From positions 248,001 to 312,000 of the forward strand of contig JAIXQP010000006.1 in NCBI GenBank assembly GCA_027485675.1: a stretch of DNA of 64,000 bases, in the 5' to 3' direction. The translations under genes and the position numbers were made by a program. This document shows positions 53,097 through 61,420 of the stretch, one piece after another. The notes below the pieces were generated by a model, which was not told the DNA's origin, did not search any database, and saw nothing but the letters and a program-made list of their open reading frames with translations. The stretch comes from Terriglobales bacterium (GTDB lineage: Bacteria > Acidobacteriota > Terriglobia > Bryobacterales > Bryobacteraceae). Each line of letters begins with the position of its first letter. The first letter of the stretch is position 1.

Positions 53097-53930
53097 TTAG
53101 TCGTTCTTCTTCTCGATGCGCATCTTATGGATCATCACGGGCCCGTGGTTATCCTCTGTCGCCACCGTATAATCGGCCGGCGCTTCGAACAGCAAGCGGG
53201 ACGGTTCGCCCTTCCGCAGGTTGGTCAGGCGGTAGGTGGTCTCTCCCGTCTGGGGATCCTTTCGAGTGGAAAGCACCACGGTCTTCAACTCGGTCGACAT
53301 CCACCGCTCGCTCACGGTCACGAGCGGCAGTTGGTTCCCCATCGCTCCGGCGGGAACCGTCACGGTCGTCCGTGTCCCTTCCGCTTCGGTGCCTTCAATC
53401 ATCCGCTTGCCGAGCGGCTCCGTCTTCGTCTCAAACTTCGGACCCTCGCCTTCGGCAGCCGGCCCGGCCGTCATCGATCGGGTAAACGTCATCACCTGCC
53501 GGCCCGGTCCGCCGGGAGGGAGCGGTGCCGCCGACCCAAAGAACAGCGCGTCTTTGGGCGCCGCACCCGCGGGCAATTCCGGCAGCGTCACCTTCCGGAC
53601 AATCTTCCGCTGGTTTTCGAGGATCAGATCCACTCTCGTGACAGGATCGTGAATGAACGTCACCGGACCCATCTCCCGCCGCGTCCGGCCTTCGCCATCC
53701 CGCACATACACCTCGCTCCGCTTCGACGTGATCCGGTTGCCATCCGCCAACTGCTGTACGGCCTCCGTCACGAACTCGCCCGAAAACGGCGCCCCCTTCA
53801 CGATCGTCATCTCCACCGAGACATCGGAGACGGTGACGAACCCCGGCGGCAGCGGCGGCAGCGGAGGAGGCGGCGCCTGCCCATAAACCAGCGCTCCGGC
53901 CATCAGACCCATTCCCATTAACTTCTTCAT
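53097..53930 (-). CDS. Secreted protein of the ECF-sigma operon, unknown function
   Basis: A 277-residue protein with signal peptide MKKLMGMGLMAGALVYG and a proline-rich start (APPPPLPPLPPG). The rest has beta-rich segments such as SVEMTIVKGAPFSGEFVTEA, RTRREMGPVTFIHDPVTRVDLILE and TVSERWMSTELKTVVLSTRKDPQTGETTYRLTNL. It is a common partner of ECF sigma/anti-sigma genes in this phylum. I choose the ATG at 53930: GGAGAG is 6 nt upstream of it but touches the ATG at 53936. Role unknown. Confidence 0.72.
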   Translation of the reverse strand: MKKLMGMGLMAGALVYGQAPPPPLPPLPPGFVTVSDVSVEMTIVKGAPFSGEFVTEAVQQLADGNRITSKRSEVYVRDGEGRTRREMGPVTFIHDPVTRVDLILENQRKIVRKVTLPELPAGAAPKDALFFGSAAPLPPGGPGRQVMTFTRSMTAGPAAEGEGPKFETKTEPLGKRMIEGTEAEGTRTTVTVPAGAMGNQLPLVTVSERWMSTELKTVVLSTRKDPQTGETTYRLTNLRKGEPSRLLFEAPADYTVATEDNHGPVMIHKMRIEKKND

Positions 53931-53950
53931 CTGCATCTCTCCTTAACTGT

Positions 53951-54466
53951 TTATTGAATCGACGAAACCAGGCGAATCGCCCGTACGGTTCCGTCCTCCC
54001 CCAACAACAACTCGACCGGCGTAGGCTCCGTCCATCGGCCCGCCGCAACCGTCATGCCGAAACCGGCCAGCGTCGCCCGCGGCACCTCCGCCCGCACAAT
54101 TCTCGCCCGTTCGATCGGCTCCACCGCCTGCCACGCGCCCACGGCGACGAACGGCTGCGGCGCCGGCCCCTTCGGCCGCGCCCGCGAAACAACCACAGCC
54201 TTCGGCTTCAGAACCTCGGCCGGCGGGGCCGGCAACTCTTCCGCCCGCGCCATCACGGACGCCGGCTCCACGGCCACGGGCGGTTCCGGGGCCGCCTGCG
54301 GCCAGAAAAACACGGCTAACGCCGCCGCTGCCGCCAGTGGCGCAGCCCATGCCATGCGCCGCCGCCAACGCCGCGCCCGCAACTCCCGTCGCAAAAACAG
54401 CTCCACGCCCACCGGCGCCGTTTCCAGCCGCTGTTCCGACGCCCACTCTCGCAACTGCCGATCCAT
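53951..54466 (-). CDS. Probable anti-sigma factor, single-pass membrane protein
   Basis: A 171-residue protein. A basic cytoplasmic N-terminus (about 35 residues, RRELRARRWRRRM) is followed by one helix, AWAAPLAAAAALAVFFW, and a periplasmic part with EPTPVELLLGEDGTVRAIRLV at the end. It overlaps the ECF sigma gene by 1 nt (TGATG), so it should be its anti-sigma partner. The usual His-x3-Cys-x2-Cys zinc motif of ZAS anti-sigma factors is missing. Confidence 0.62.
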   Translation of the reverse strand: MDRQLREWASEQRLETAPVGVELFLRRELRARRWRRRMAWAAPLAAAAALAVFFWPQAAPEPPVAVEPASVMARAEELPAPPAEVLKPKAVVVSRARPKGPAPQPFVAVGAWQAVEPIERARIVRAEVPRATLAGFGMTVAAGRWTEPTPVELLLGEDGTVRAIRLVSSIQ

Positions 54467-55014
54467 CACAGCACCCTCCTCACCAACGGAGCCATCCGCT
54501 CCGCCAACATCACCTTCGCCCGGTGCAGACGCGATCGAATGGTCCCCGCGGGAACCTCCGCAATCCGCGCCGCCTCCTCGTAGCTCATCTCCTCCACCAC
54601 ACACAAAGCCAGCACCTCCCGAAACACCGCCGGCAAGGTCGGAATCAACGCCCGCAACTGCTCTCGCAGGTCGGCCCGTTCCATCTCCTCGCGCGGATCC
54701 ACCGCCGGCTCTACGTCGTCCTCGGGCATCGACTCGTAGCGCCGCTCCACGGCCACATGCTTCAACACCTGCCGCCGCGCCACGGCATACAACCAGCTCA
54801 ATACCGTCCCGCGCTCTCCGTCCAGCCGGCCTCCCTGCCGCATCAGCGCCAGAAACACCTCCTGCGTCACCTCGGCGGCCGTCTCGGCCGATCCCGTCAT
54901 CTGCAACGCGTACCGGTAGATCGCTCCTTGCCGCCTCCGGTAGACCACCGTGAAAGCCGCTTCGTCGCCTTGTGACAAGGCGGGCAGAAGCTCTTCATCG
55001 GTTCGGTTTCCCAT
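54466..55014 (-). CDS. ECF-type RNA polymerase sigma factor
   Basis: A 182-residue ECF sigma factor. Region 2 is at about 12-80 (DEAAFTVVYRRRQGAIYRYALQMTG; TAAEVTQEVFLALM), region 4 at about 128-178 (IPTLPAVFREVLALCVVEEMSYEEAARIAEVPAGTIRSRLHRAK in pieces). First gene of a three-gene operon with a membrane anti-sigma-like protein and a secreted protein. The promoter region contains TATATAAG at about 20 bp upstream of the ATG. Confidence 0.92.
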   Translation of the reverse strand: MGNRTDEELLPALSQGDEAAFTVVYRRRQGAIYRYALQMTGSAETAAEVTQEVFLALMRQGGRLDGERGTVLSWLYAVARRQVLKHVAVERRYESMPEDDVEPAVDPREEMERADLREQLRALIPTLPAVFREVLALCVVEEMSYEEAARIAEVPAGTIRSRLHRAKVMLAERMAPLVRRVL

Positions 55015-55067
55015 GGCTGGCTACTCTTATATACTCCCTGCCCGCCCGAAGTTCCCGAAAAAAATAC

Positions 55068-55616
55068 TCAGCCCAGCGACCGCCCCACGGCCCGGCGGAT
55101 CGGCTGCGGCAACAGATAGTCATCAAAGCGGTCCACCGGACACCACGCCGTCGCCCGCACCTCATCCGATCCTTCGAGCACCGGCGAAACCGCCCGAAAC
55201 CGGAAGATCAGATCGTGGTGCAGGTGAAAAGGCTCCTTCTTTCGTCCCGGAATCGCGTGCACGTCCAGGCCCACCAGCACCGGCGCGGTCGCTCCACACA
55301 GCAGCACACCCGTCTCCTCCACCGCCTCCCGCCGCGCGCTGCCGGCAATCGTCGTATCCTGGTCGGCCTCCACATGCCCGCCCGGCAGCAGCCACCGGTC
55401 CAACCGGCGGTGGTGGACCAGCAGCACGGCCGGCTCGGTCGGGTGAATCACGCACGCCGTGGCCGTCACGTGTCCCGGCGAATATTGGTTCCGCGCAAAC
55501 GGATAGGGCGTCTCCCGCAGCAGGTGCAGAATCAGTTCCCGGCTCTTCCACGCCTCCCCGTCGCCCTCCTCTTGCCAGCCGGCCACGAGCGACTGCACGG
55601 CAAATGCTTCCACCAC
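55068..55616 (-). CDS. Nudix hydrolase
   Basis: A 182-residue Nudix protein. The Nudix box, GGHVEADQDTTIAGSARREAVEETG, has the REAVEETG core with the catalytic Glu residues; the substrate-recognition part is N-terminal (TATACVIHPTEPAVLLVHHRRLDRWLLP in pieces). GTG start, directly after the hydrolase stop (TAG GTG). Substrate unknown. Confidence 0.85.
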   Translation of the reverse strand: MVEAFAVQSLVAGWQEEGDGEAWKSRELILHLLRETPYPFARNQYSPGHVTATACVIHPTEPAVLLVHHRRLDRWLLPGGHVEADQDTTIAGSARREAVEETGVLLCGATAPVLVGLDVHAIPGRKKEPFHLHHDLIFRFRAVSPVLEGSDEVRATAWCPVDRFDDYLLPQPIRRAVGRSLG

Positions 55617-56651
55617 CTACAAGTTCCTCTTCAGAAAATTGATGATGTGGTAGCCGTCCATGAACTTGAACGGCGATTCTCCCATCGTGTAGTGGCCACA
55701 CGGCAGCGCCACCACCTTGTGCGGAATGCCGTGGTCCGCAATCGCTCCCACAATCTCGCGCGAGAACTCGGGCAGGAACGTCGTATCGTACTTCGTATAG
55801 ATGAACAGGTTCTTCTTGTGCTGATGCGCCGCGTAGTGGCGCAGGTAGTTCATCGGGCTGATCGCCCCCCACAGCCCCCGCAGCCGGTCCCGGTCCAAAT
55901 GCTCTTCGAACCCCTTCCGGACGTGAATCGTCGAAAGCCCGGTCCAGACCACGTCCGCTACGTACGACGAACAGTGATTGTAGACGTTCACCTTAATGCG
56001 CGGGTCAAACGTGCTCGCCAAAAACGCGTAGCAGGAACCCAGACTGGTCCCGACAATCCCGACCTCGGAGTAGCCCTGCCCGATCAGCCAATCCACGCAC
56101 GCCCGGACATCCACCACCGCCTGCCGCGTCGCTTCGAGCGTCCGGCCGATGTTCGAAGAAACCGCATAGTCCGCCCGGTGCAACTCCGCCGGCATGCGGA
56201 AATCGTGATACGGCAGGCTCAAACGCAAGGCCGAAATCCCGAACTTCGCAATCCCTTTGGCCAGCCCCACATGCTGCGGCAGCGTCGAGTTCCAGTGGGG
56301 CAGCACCACCACGGCTTTCCCGTTAGGCTTCTCCGCCGGACACCACATCGCATGCACCAGATTGTTCGCCGGATGCGGGCACGGCGCCGGCGTCCGGAAT
56401 CGCAGCCACTCCCCTTCCAAACGGTACTCCGCTGGCTTCTCGTAGGCAAAGAAGGCTTCCGGGGAAGCCAGAATCGACTCGTTCAACTCCCGAAAGTAGC
56501 GCTCCGGATCGCTCCGGTCCACGGACGGCACCGGCCACTGCTCGGTCCATTCGACGCCCCACTCAAAAGGCCGCACCACCCGGTCCGTTGAGCGGAAACA
56601 GAGTGCGGTCTCCCATTGCGTGATCCACCGTTCGTACCAAGTTTGGAGCAT
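55617..56651 (-). CDS. Alpha/beta hydrolase family protein
   Basis: A 344-residue hydrolase without signal peptide. KAVVVLPHWNSTLPQHVGLA, nucleophile elbow GIVGTSLGSCYAFLA (Ser near 202), Asp/His at IYTKYDTTFLPEF and LPCGHYTMGESPF. It precedes the Nudix gene head-to-tail in the same operon. Substrate unknown. The leader contains a 15-bp palindrome. Confidence 0.8.
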   Translation of the reverse strand: MLQTWYERWITQWETALCFRSTDRVVRPFEWGVEWTEQWPVPSVDRSDPERYFRELNESILASPEAFFAYEKPAEYRLEGEWLRFRTPAPCPHPANNLVHAMWCPAEKPNGKAVVVLPHWNSTLPQHVGLAKGIAKFGISALRLSLPYHDFRMPAELHRADYAVSSNIGRTLEATRQAVVDVRACVDWLIGQGYSEVGIVGTSLGSCYAFLASTFDPRIKVNVYNHCSSYVADVVWTGLSTIHVRKGFEEHLDRDRLRGLWGAISPMNYLRHYAAHQHKKNLFIYTKYDTTFLPEFSREIVGAIADHGIPHKVVALPCGHYTMGESPFKFMDGYHIINFLKRNL

Positions 56652-56652
56652 A

Positions 56653-56667
56653 AAAGATCGGATCTTT
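56653..56667. other. Palindrome AAAGATC-G-GATCTTT in the leader of the hydrolase gene
   Basis: A perfect 7-bp inverted repeat with a 1-nt centre between the -10 TAAAAT (56674-56669, minus strand) and the ATG at 56651. Possible operator or short hairpin in the 5' UTR. Confidence 0.4.
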
Positions 56668-56779
56668 CATTTTAGCAGCCCTTCCTTCTTAGGGCGGATT
56701 ACTCAAAGGCGCCGCAATAGATACTTAGACACCGTGGATTTGGCCAATTCTGCTTCATGATGAGGATGGAACCAAAGAC

Positions 56780-57742
56780 GTGAACTGTAAGTACTGCCAA
56801 AAACCGATAGGCCTACTCCGTAGCCTAAAGGACCGCGAGTACTGTTCTGACGCCCACAAGGCAGCCGGAAGCGCCCGCTCCGCCCGGACGCTGCGCGAGC
56901 TGGGCGAGCTCGAATACCATACCGTAGCCTCCTGGGACGGGCCGGACGATCCCATTGGACCGGACACCCGCCAGCAACCCTCTTCCTCCCGCTCAACGGC
57001 GGTCGTCCTCGGCTTGCTCGCCCTGGGCGGCGTTTTGCTTCTCTCCATCGATTCTTCGGGCGGGGCCATGCCTGCTGGAGAAAAAGAGAGCCGCCGGCCC
57101 AGTTGGTTTTCGCAACAGGCGACCGGGCTGCTCTCCCATCTGCCGAAATCAACGCCGCCCGTTGAGCTGCGCCACGATTTCGTTACCACCAGCTTGAGCA
57201 GTTGGATGCCCGCCGGGACGGGCGCCGGCTGGAGCTTCGACAATGGACTCGTCCGTCCGGGAGCCCTCCGCATCTGGAAGGATTCGCGCGACCTGTCCGA
57301 CTACCGCTTTCAGTTCGAAGGCCGCATCGAAAATACCTCCATCAATTGGGCCGTCCGCGCCGGAGATCCGCGCAATTACTACGCCACGAAGCTGATGGTC
57401 AGTGGCCGCAAGGATTCTCGCGCCACCGAATTAGTCCGCTTCTCGGTCCTGAACGGTAAGGAGACGCGCCGCCTCCGCCTCCCTCTTCCCATTCGGCTCG
57501 AGGATAAGTCCTTCTACGAGTACGAAGTCCGCGCCATGGGCGACCGCTTCGTCACCCTTGTCGGCGGTAAAGTCATCGATACCTTCCGCGATCCCCGGCT
57601 GGCCACGGGCGGGGTCGGCTTCTTCAGCGAAAACCGCGAACGCGCCTCCATCCGCTGGGCCCGTGTCTCCGCCGGCGAACACTTCGTCGATAAACTCCGC
57701 AGCTTCCTCACCTTCGGCCTCGTGCTGCCCATGGTCGAATAG
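56780..57742 (+). CDS. Zinc-ribbon, single-pass membrane protein with DUF1080-like domain
   Basis: A 320-residue protein. Residues 1-30 form a zinc ribbon (Cys3, Cys6, Cys22, His26), then a linker, one transmembrane helix (VVLGLLALGGVLLLSI, about 75-92) and an outer domain (about 130-305) with FVTTSLSSWMPAGTGAGWSFD, YRFQFEGRIENTSINWAVRAGD and GGVGFFSENRERASIRWARV. The outer domain looks like a LamG or DUF1080-type carbohydrate-binding/hydrolase domain. GTG start. A DUF1080 gene follows at 59476. Confidence 0.72.
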   Translation: MNCKYCQKPIGLLRSLKDREYCSDAHKAAGSARSARTLRELGELEYHTVASWDGPDDPIGPDTRQQPSSSRSTAVVLGLLALGGVLLLSIDSSGGAMPAGEKESRRPSWFSQQATGLLSHLPKSTPPVELRHDFVTTSLSSWMPAGTGAGWSFDNGLVRPGALRIWKDSRDLSDYRFQFEGRIENTSINWAVRAGDPRNYYATKLMVSGRKDSRATELVRFSVLNGKETRRLRLPLPIRLEDKSFYEYEVRAMGDRFVTLVGGKVIDTFRDPRLATGGVGFFSENRERASIRWARVSAGEHFVDKLRSFLTFGLVLPMVE

Positions 57743-57743
57743 T

Positions 57744-57761
57744 GCTATCAATGCAGATAGC
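57744..57761 (+). promoter_or_regulatory. Inverted repeat GCTATC-AATGCA-GATAGC touching the ATG at 57762
   Basis: A 6-bp inverted repeat with a 6-nt loop ends exactly before the start codon. It could be an operator or a translation-blocking hairpin; no SD is present in the 20 bp upstream. Chance repeats of this length are not rare. Confidence 0.35.
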
Positions 57762-59479
57762 ATGCGCCTCCTTGCGTTACTCCTGATTGCGGCGCTTGCC
57801 CTCCCCGCCGCGGAAGCAGACGCCCTCGCCCTCTCCGCCCACATCCAGGCCCGGCATCTCCCCTTCGGCACCCTGCTCGACCCCTTCTACGCCTCCCCCT
57901 CCTCGCCGGAGATCACCGGCTACACCCGCTGCGGCGACTCCGCCATCTGGACCGGCCACTATCTCGCCGCCGAAGCCTTCCGCTTCCGCGTCACCCGTTC
58001 GCCCGATGCCCTCGCCAACGCCTCGCGCACCCTCGCCGCCCTCACTGGCCTCGTCGACGTCACCGGCAACGACTCCCTCGCCCGCTGCCGCATCCCCCTC
58101 GACTCCCCCTTCCGCCCCGGCATCGAACGCGAAGAGGCCGCCAACGGCGTCTTCCGCAACCCCGCCCTCAACGCCTCCTGGATCGGCAACACCTCCCGCG
58201 ATCAGTATCTCGGCGTCTTCTTCGGCCTCTCCCTCGCCTACGAACACATCCCGTCGCTCCAACCCGCCATCCGCCCCCTCGCCACCCGCCTCGCCAACCA
58301 CCTCCTCAGCGACAACTGGGCCCCCTTCCTCCTCCGCCCCGATCACATCCTCACCATCCTCATCATCGCCCGCCAGATCCACCCCGAACGCTTCGCGCCC
58401 ATCTACGCCGAGCACCGCACCCGCCTCGCCGACTCCGTCTCCCTCCCCGTCGCCTTCGACTCCCTCTCCACGAGCTCTTACTTCAAATTCAACCTGATCT
58501 ATACCTCCTTCTACTCCCTCGTCCGCCTCGAAGACTCCCCCGCCAAAGCCACCTACCTCAGCGCTTACGCCATCGCCCGCCGCTACACCGCCGGACACCA
58601 GAACGCTTTCTTCAACCTCATCGACCACGCCCTCACCGCGCCCGACCCCCGCCGCGACGCCGAAGCCCTGGAACTGCTGGACCTCTGGCTCAAACGCCCC
58701 CGCCGCGACTTCTACGTCGACCGCGCCAACGAAGTACCCGTCTGCAACAACCAGGCCTGCGAGCCCCTCCCCGTCGACCGCCGCGTGCCCACGGACTTCC
58801 TCTGGCAACGCAATCCCTTCCAACTCGCGGGCGGCGGCGCGGGCACCATCGGCAACGCCGGCGTCGACTATATCCTGCCCTATTGGATGGCCCGCTACTA
58901 CGGCCTCCTCCCCTCACTCGGCGTCAATCCCACGGTGGCTCCGGACTCCCTCATCTCCCTCTATGGCCCCCTGTCCGCCGCCCCTCGTGTCGAAATCCAA
59001 GGCCGCCCGGCGACGCTCTTCTACACCTCCCCCACCCAACTCAATCTCCTCGTTCCCCCGGAAACGGCCCTCGGCCCCACCCGTATCCGCGTCCTCTCCG
59101 ATGGGCCCATCCTGACGGCCGAAACGCGCGTCGACCCGGTCTCCCCCAGCCTCTATACTCTCAATGCGGCCGGCCTCGCCGCCGCACGGCCGATACCGGC
59201 CCCGTCTTCGCCTGCGTCCCCCAGTGCCAGCCGGTCCCGTTACCCGTTCCCGCGGCGCTTTCGCTGTACGCCACCGGCCTCCGCCAAGGCAGCCGCACCA
59301 CGGCCACCGTCGGCGGCCTCGCCGTGCCCGTGCTCTACTCCGGCCCCCAACCCACCTTCCCGGGTCTCGACCAGGTCAATCTCGCGCTGCCGGTCGAACT
59401 CCGGGGCCGCGGCGCCGTGGAGATTCAACTCACCGTCGACGGCGTCCGCGCCAACCCCGCCACCATCACCGTCCGTTAG
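57762..59479 (+). CDS. Secreted alpha-toroid-like protein with TIGR03437-like C-terminus, frameshifted near base 59185
   Basis: About 572 residues if the frame is restored. Signal peptide MRLLALLLIAALALPAAEA. The middle (TRCGDSAIWTGHYLAAEAFR; NRDQYLG-like SRDQYLGVFFGLSLAYEHI; WLKRPRRDFYVDRANEVPVC) suggests an (alpha/alpha) repeat enzyme. From about 390 the Solibacter-type C-terminal domain begins (LGVNPTVAPDSLISLYGPL; LNLLVPPETALGPTRIRV). Near 59185 the frame shifts: the codons read LAAAR then nonsense, while the -1 frame continues as TADTGPVFACVPQCQPV, LSLYATGLRQGSRTTATVGG and FPGLDQVNLALPVELRGRG to a TAG at 59477-59479. One base seems lost in the GCCGCCGC run. Confidence 0.75.
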
Positions 59480-60024
59480 CGGATCTTCTTGATGCGAATC
59501 ATCCGCAGCCGAACTTCCATCGCCGGCACAGCTTCCACCTCAAACGCAATCAGCCCCGCCTGCGCCGTCGCCGGCAGGTCCTCCTGCTTCACTTCCCCGT
59601 TCACCCACGCCGTCATCTTGCCGTCTTTACAGAGCAGCTTGTACTCCACCCATTCATTGGTCTTCAGCATCTTCCGCCCATCGGAAATCTCGACAAACGG
59701 CCCGTCCATCACCCCTTCCCCGCGGTCTTCACTCTGCACCCAGAGCTTCATCCGCCCGTTCCGCAGGCGCACCTCCATCCGCAGTTCAAAATCCTGATAC
59801 CGCTCGCCCCGGTGCACCAGCGCCAGGCTGCGCTTCCGGCCCGTCAGCTTATCCGTGGTTGCCCACATCCGGTCCCGTTCAATCTGCCAGACCTGCTCGT
59901 CCCCCTCCCAGCGTCCGAAGTCCCGGCCGTTGAAGATCGGCGTAAACCCTTCACTCGCTTCGCCCATCTGTAAAAGTTGCGCCTGCAGGCACAGCGTTAA
60001 CCCGAAAATCATTAACCAACGCAT
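59476..60024 (-). CDS. DUF1080-like secreted protein
   Basis: A 182-residue protein with signal peptide MRWLMIFGLTLCLQAQ. EGFTPIFNGRDFGRWEGDEQVWQIERDRMWATTDK, RYQDFELRMEVRLRNGRMKLWVQSE, FVEISDGRK and WVEYKLLCKDGKMTAWVNGEVK (in pieces) match the DUF1080/3-keto-disaccharide hydrolase-like fold. Stops overlap the convergent TIGR03437 gene by 4 bp. Divergent from coxM with 24 bp between starts; -10 TAGTGT is 12 nt upstream. Confidence 0.85.
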   Translation of the reverse strand: MRWLMIFGLTLCLQAQLLQMGEASEGFTPIFNGRDFGRWEGDEQVWQIERDRMWATTDKLTGRKRSLALVHRGERYQDFELRMEVRLRNGRMKLWVQSEDRGEGVMDGPFVEISDGRKMLKTNEWVEYKLLCKDGKMTAWVNGEVKQEDLPATAQAGLIAFEVEAVPAMEVRLRMIRIKKIR

Positions 60025-60035
60025 CTTCTCAAAGG

Positions 60036-60042
60036 TACACTA
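60036..60042. promoter_or_regulatory. Symmetric -10 element TACACTA between DUF1080 and coxM-type genes
   Basis: Plus: TACACT, 7 nt before the GTG start at 60049 (leaderless). Minus: TAGTGT, 12 nt before the ATG at 60024. Start codons are 24 bp apart. The octamer GTACACTA is shared with the patch at 25463-25470. Confidence 0.5.
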
Positions 60043-60048
60043 AACGGT

Positions 60049-60918
60049 GTGAAAGCCTTCGACTATGCTGCTCCCGCTTCCCTCCCGGAAGCCGTCGGAC
60101 TCCTGGCCAGCCAGCCCTCTGCCCGTCTCCTGGCCGGCGGCACGGACCTGCTTGTGCAACTCCGCTCCGGCCGCAAGGAAGCCGACGTCGTCATCGACGT
60201 CAAGAAGATTCCCGAACTGAACGAAATCACGTTCAGCCCCGAAACCGGCCTCACCGTCGGCGCCGCCGTGCCCTGCTACCGGCTCACGGCCCACGCTGCC
60301 GTGCAAACCCACTACCCCGCCCTCGTGGAAGTCGCCTCCTGGATCGGCGGCACCCAGATCCAGGGCCGCGCCTCCCTGGGCGGCAATCTCTGCAACTCCG
60401 CCCCTAGCGCCGACTCCATCCCGCTCCTCATCGCCCTCGGCGCCACCGCTCTCGTCGCCGGACCCTCCGGCCGCCGCACCATCCCGGTCGAAGAGTTCTG
60501 CACCGCCCCCGGCCGCAACCAGCTCGCCCCCGGCGAACTGCTCGTCTCCCTCCACATCCCTGCCCCCGCGCCCCACTCCGGCGCGTCCTATCTCCGCTTC
60601 ATTCCCCGCAATGAAATGGATATCGCTGTCGTCGGCGCCGGCGCCTCGGTCACGCTTACGGACGGCGTCATCACGGCCGCCCGCATCGCGCTCTCTTCGG
60701 TCGCCCCCACCCCGCTCTTCGTCCCCGCCGCCGGCGAGGCCCTGCTCAATCAGGCCCCCACCCCGGCCGCCCTCGAAGCCGCCGCCCAGATCGCCCAGGA
60801 AGCCGCCTCGCCCATTTCCGACATGCGCGGCACCGCCGCCTACCGGCGCCACCTCTGCGCCGTCATGACCCGCCGCGCCCTTGAACTCGCGGTCGCCCGC
60901 GCCCAGGAGAACAACTAG
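60049..60918 (+). CDS. Molybdenum hydroxylase FAD subunit (CoxM/XdhB type)
   Basis: A 289-residue FAD-binding subunit. PASLPEAVGLLASQPSARLLAGGTDLLVQLR (in pieces) is the first FAD motif, then IGGTQIQGRASLGGNLCNSAPSADSIPLLIALGA (in pieces) the second. Passes electrons between the iron-sulfur subunit and an acceptor. GTG start, no leader predicted. Followed by the iron-sulfur subunit after 1 nt. Confidence 0.93.
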   Translation: MKAFDYAAPASLPEAVGLLASQPSARLLAGGTDLLVQLRSGRKEADVVIDVKKIPELNEITFSPETGLTVGAAVPCYRLTAHAAVQTHYPALVEVASWIGGTQIQGRASLGGNLCNSAPSADSIPLLIALGATALVAGPSGRRTIPVEEFCTAPGRNQLAPGELLVSLHIPAPAPHSGASYLRFIPRNEMDIAVVGAGASVTLTDGVITAARIALSSVAPTPLFVPAAGEALLNQAPTPAALEAAAQIAQEAASPISDMRGTAAYRRHLCAVMTRRALELAVARAQENN

Positions 60919-60919
60919 C

Positions 60920-61420
60920 ATGTCCGCTAAAGTCCAAGTCCAAACCACCATCAACAACGAGCCCGTCGAGTTCCTCTGCGAACCGCGCCAGTCGCTCCTC
61001 GAATGCCTCCGCGACGTCGTCGGCCTCACCGGCACCAAGGAAGGCTGCGGCGATGGCAACTGCGGCTCCTGCACCGTCAAACTCGGCGACCGCATCGTCA
61101 CCTCCTGCCTCGTCCTCGGCGTTGAAGCCAACGGCGAATCCATCACCACGGTCGAAGGTCTCGCCCACGGCAACACCCTCCACCCCTTGCAGAAGGCGTT
61201 CCTCGAACACGCCGCCCTGCAGTGCGGCATCTGCACCCCCGGCTTCCTCATCGCCGCCGACGCCCTCCTGCAGAAGCACCCCCAGCCCACCGAAGAACAA
61301 ACCCGCTTCTGGCTCGCCAACAATCTCTGCCGCTGCACCGGCTACGACAAAATCATCCGCGCCGTCCAGGCCGCCGCCACCGAAATTACCACCACCAAGA
61401 GCAATGGAGCCGCCCAATGA
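60920..61420 (+). CDS. Molybdenum hydroxylase 2Fe-2S subunit (CoxS/XdhC type)
   Basis: A 166-residue iron-sulfur subunit. Plant-type 2Fe-2S cluster CGDGNCGSC (Cys43, 48, 51, 63) and C-terminal cluster CGICTPGF and LCRCTGYDKI. Start is the ATG at 60920 with CAGGAG upstream, not the longer frame from 60881. Overlaps the large subunit by 4 bp (ATGA). Confidence 0.94.
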   Translation: MSAKVQVQTTINNEPVEFLCEPRQSLLECLRDVVGLTGTKEGCGDGNCGSCTVKLGDRIVTSCLVLGVEANGESITTVEGLAHGNTLHPLQKAFLEHAALQCGICTPGFLIAADALLQKHPQPTEEQTRFWLANNLCRCTGYDKIIRAVQAAATEITTTKSNGAAQ

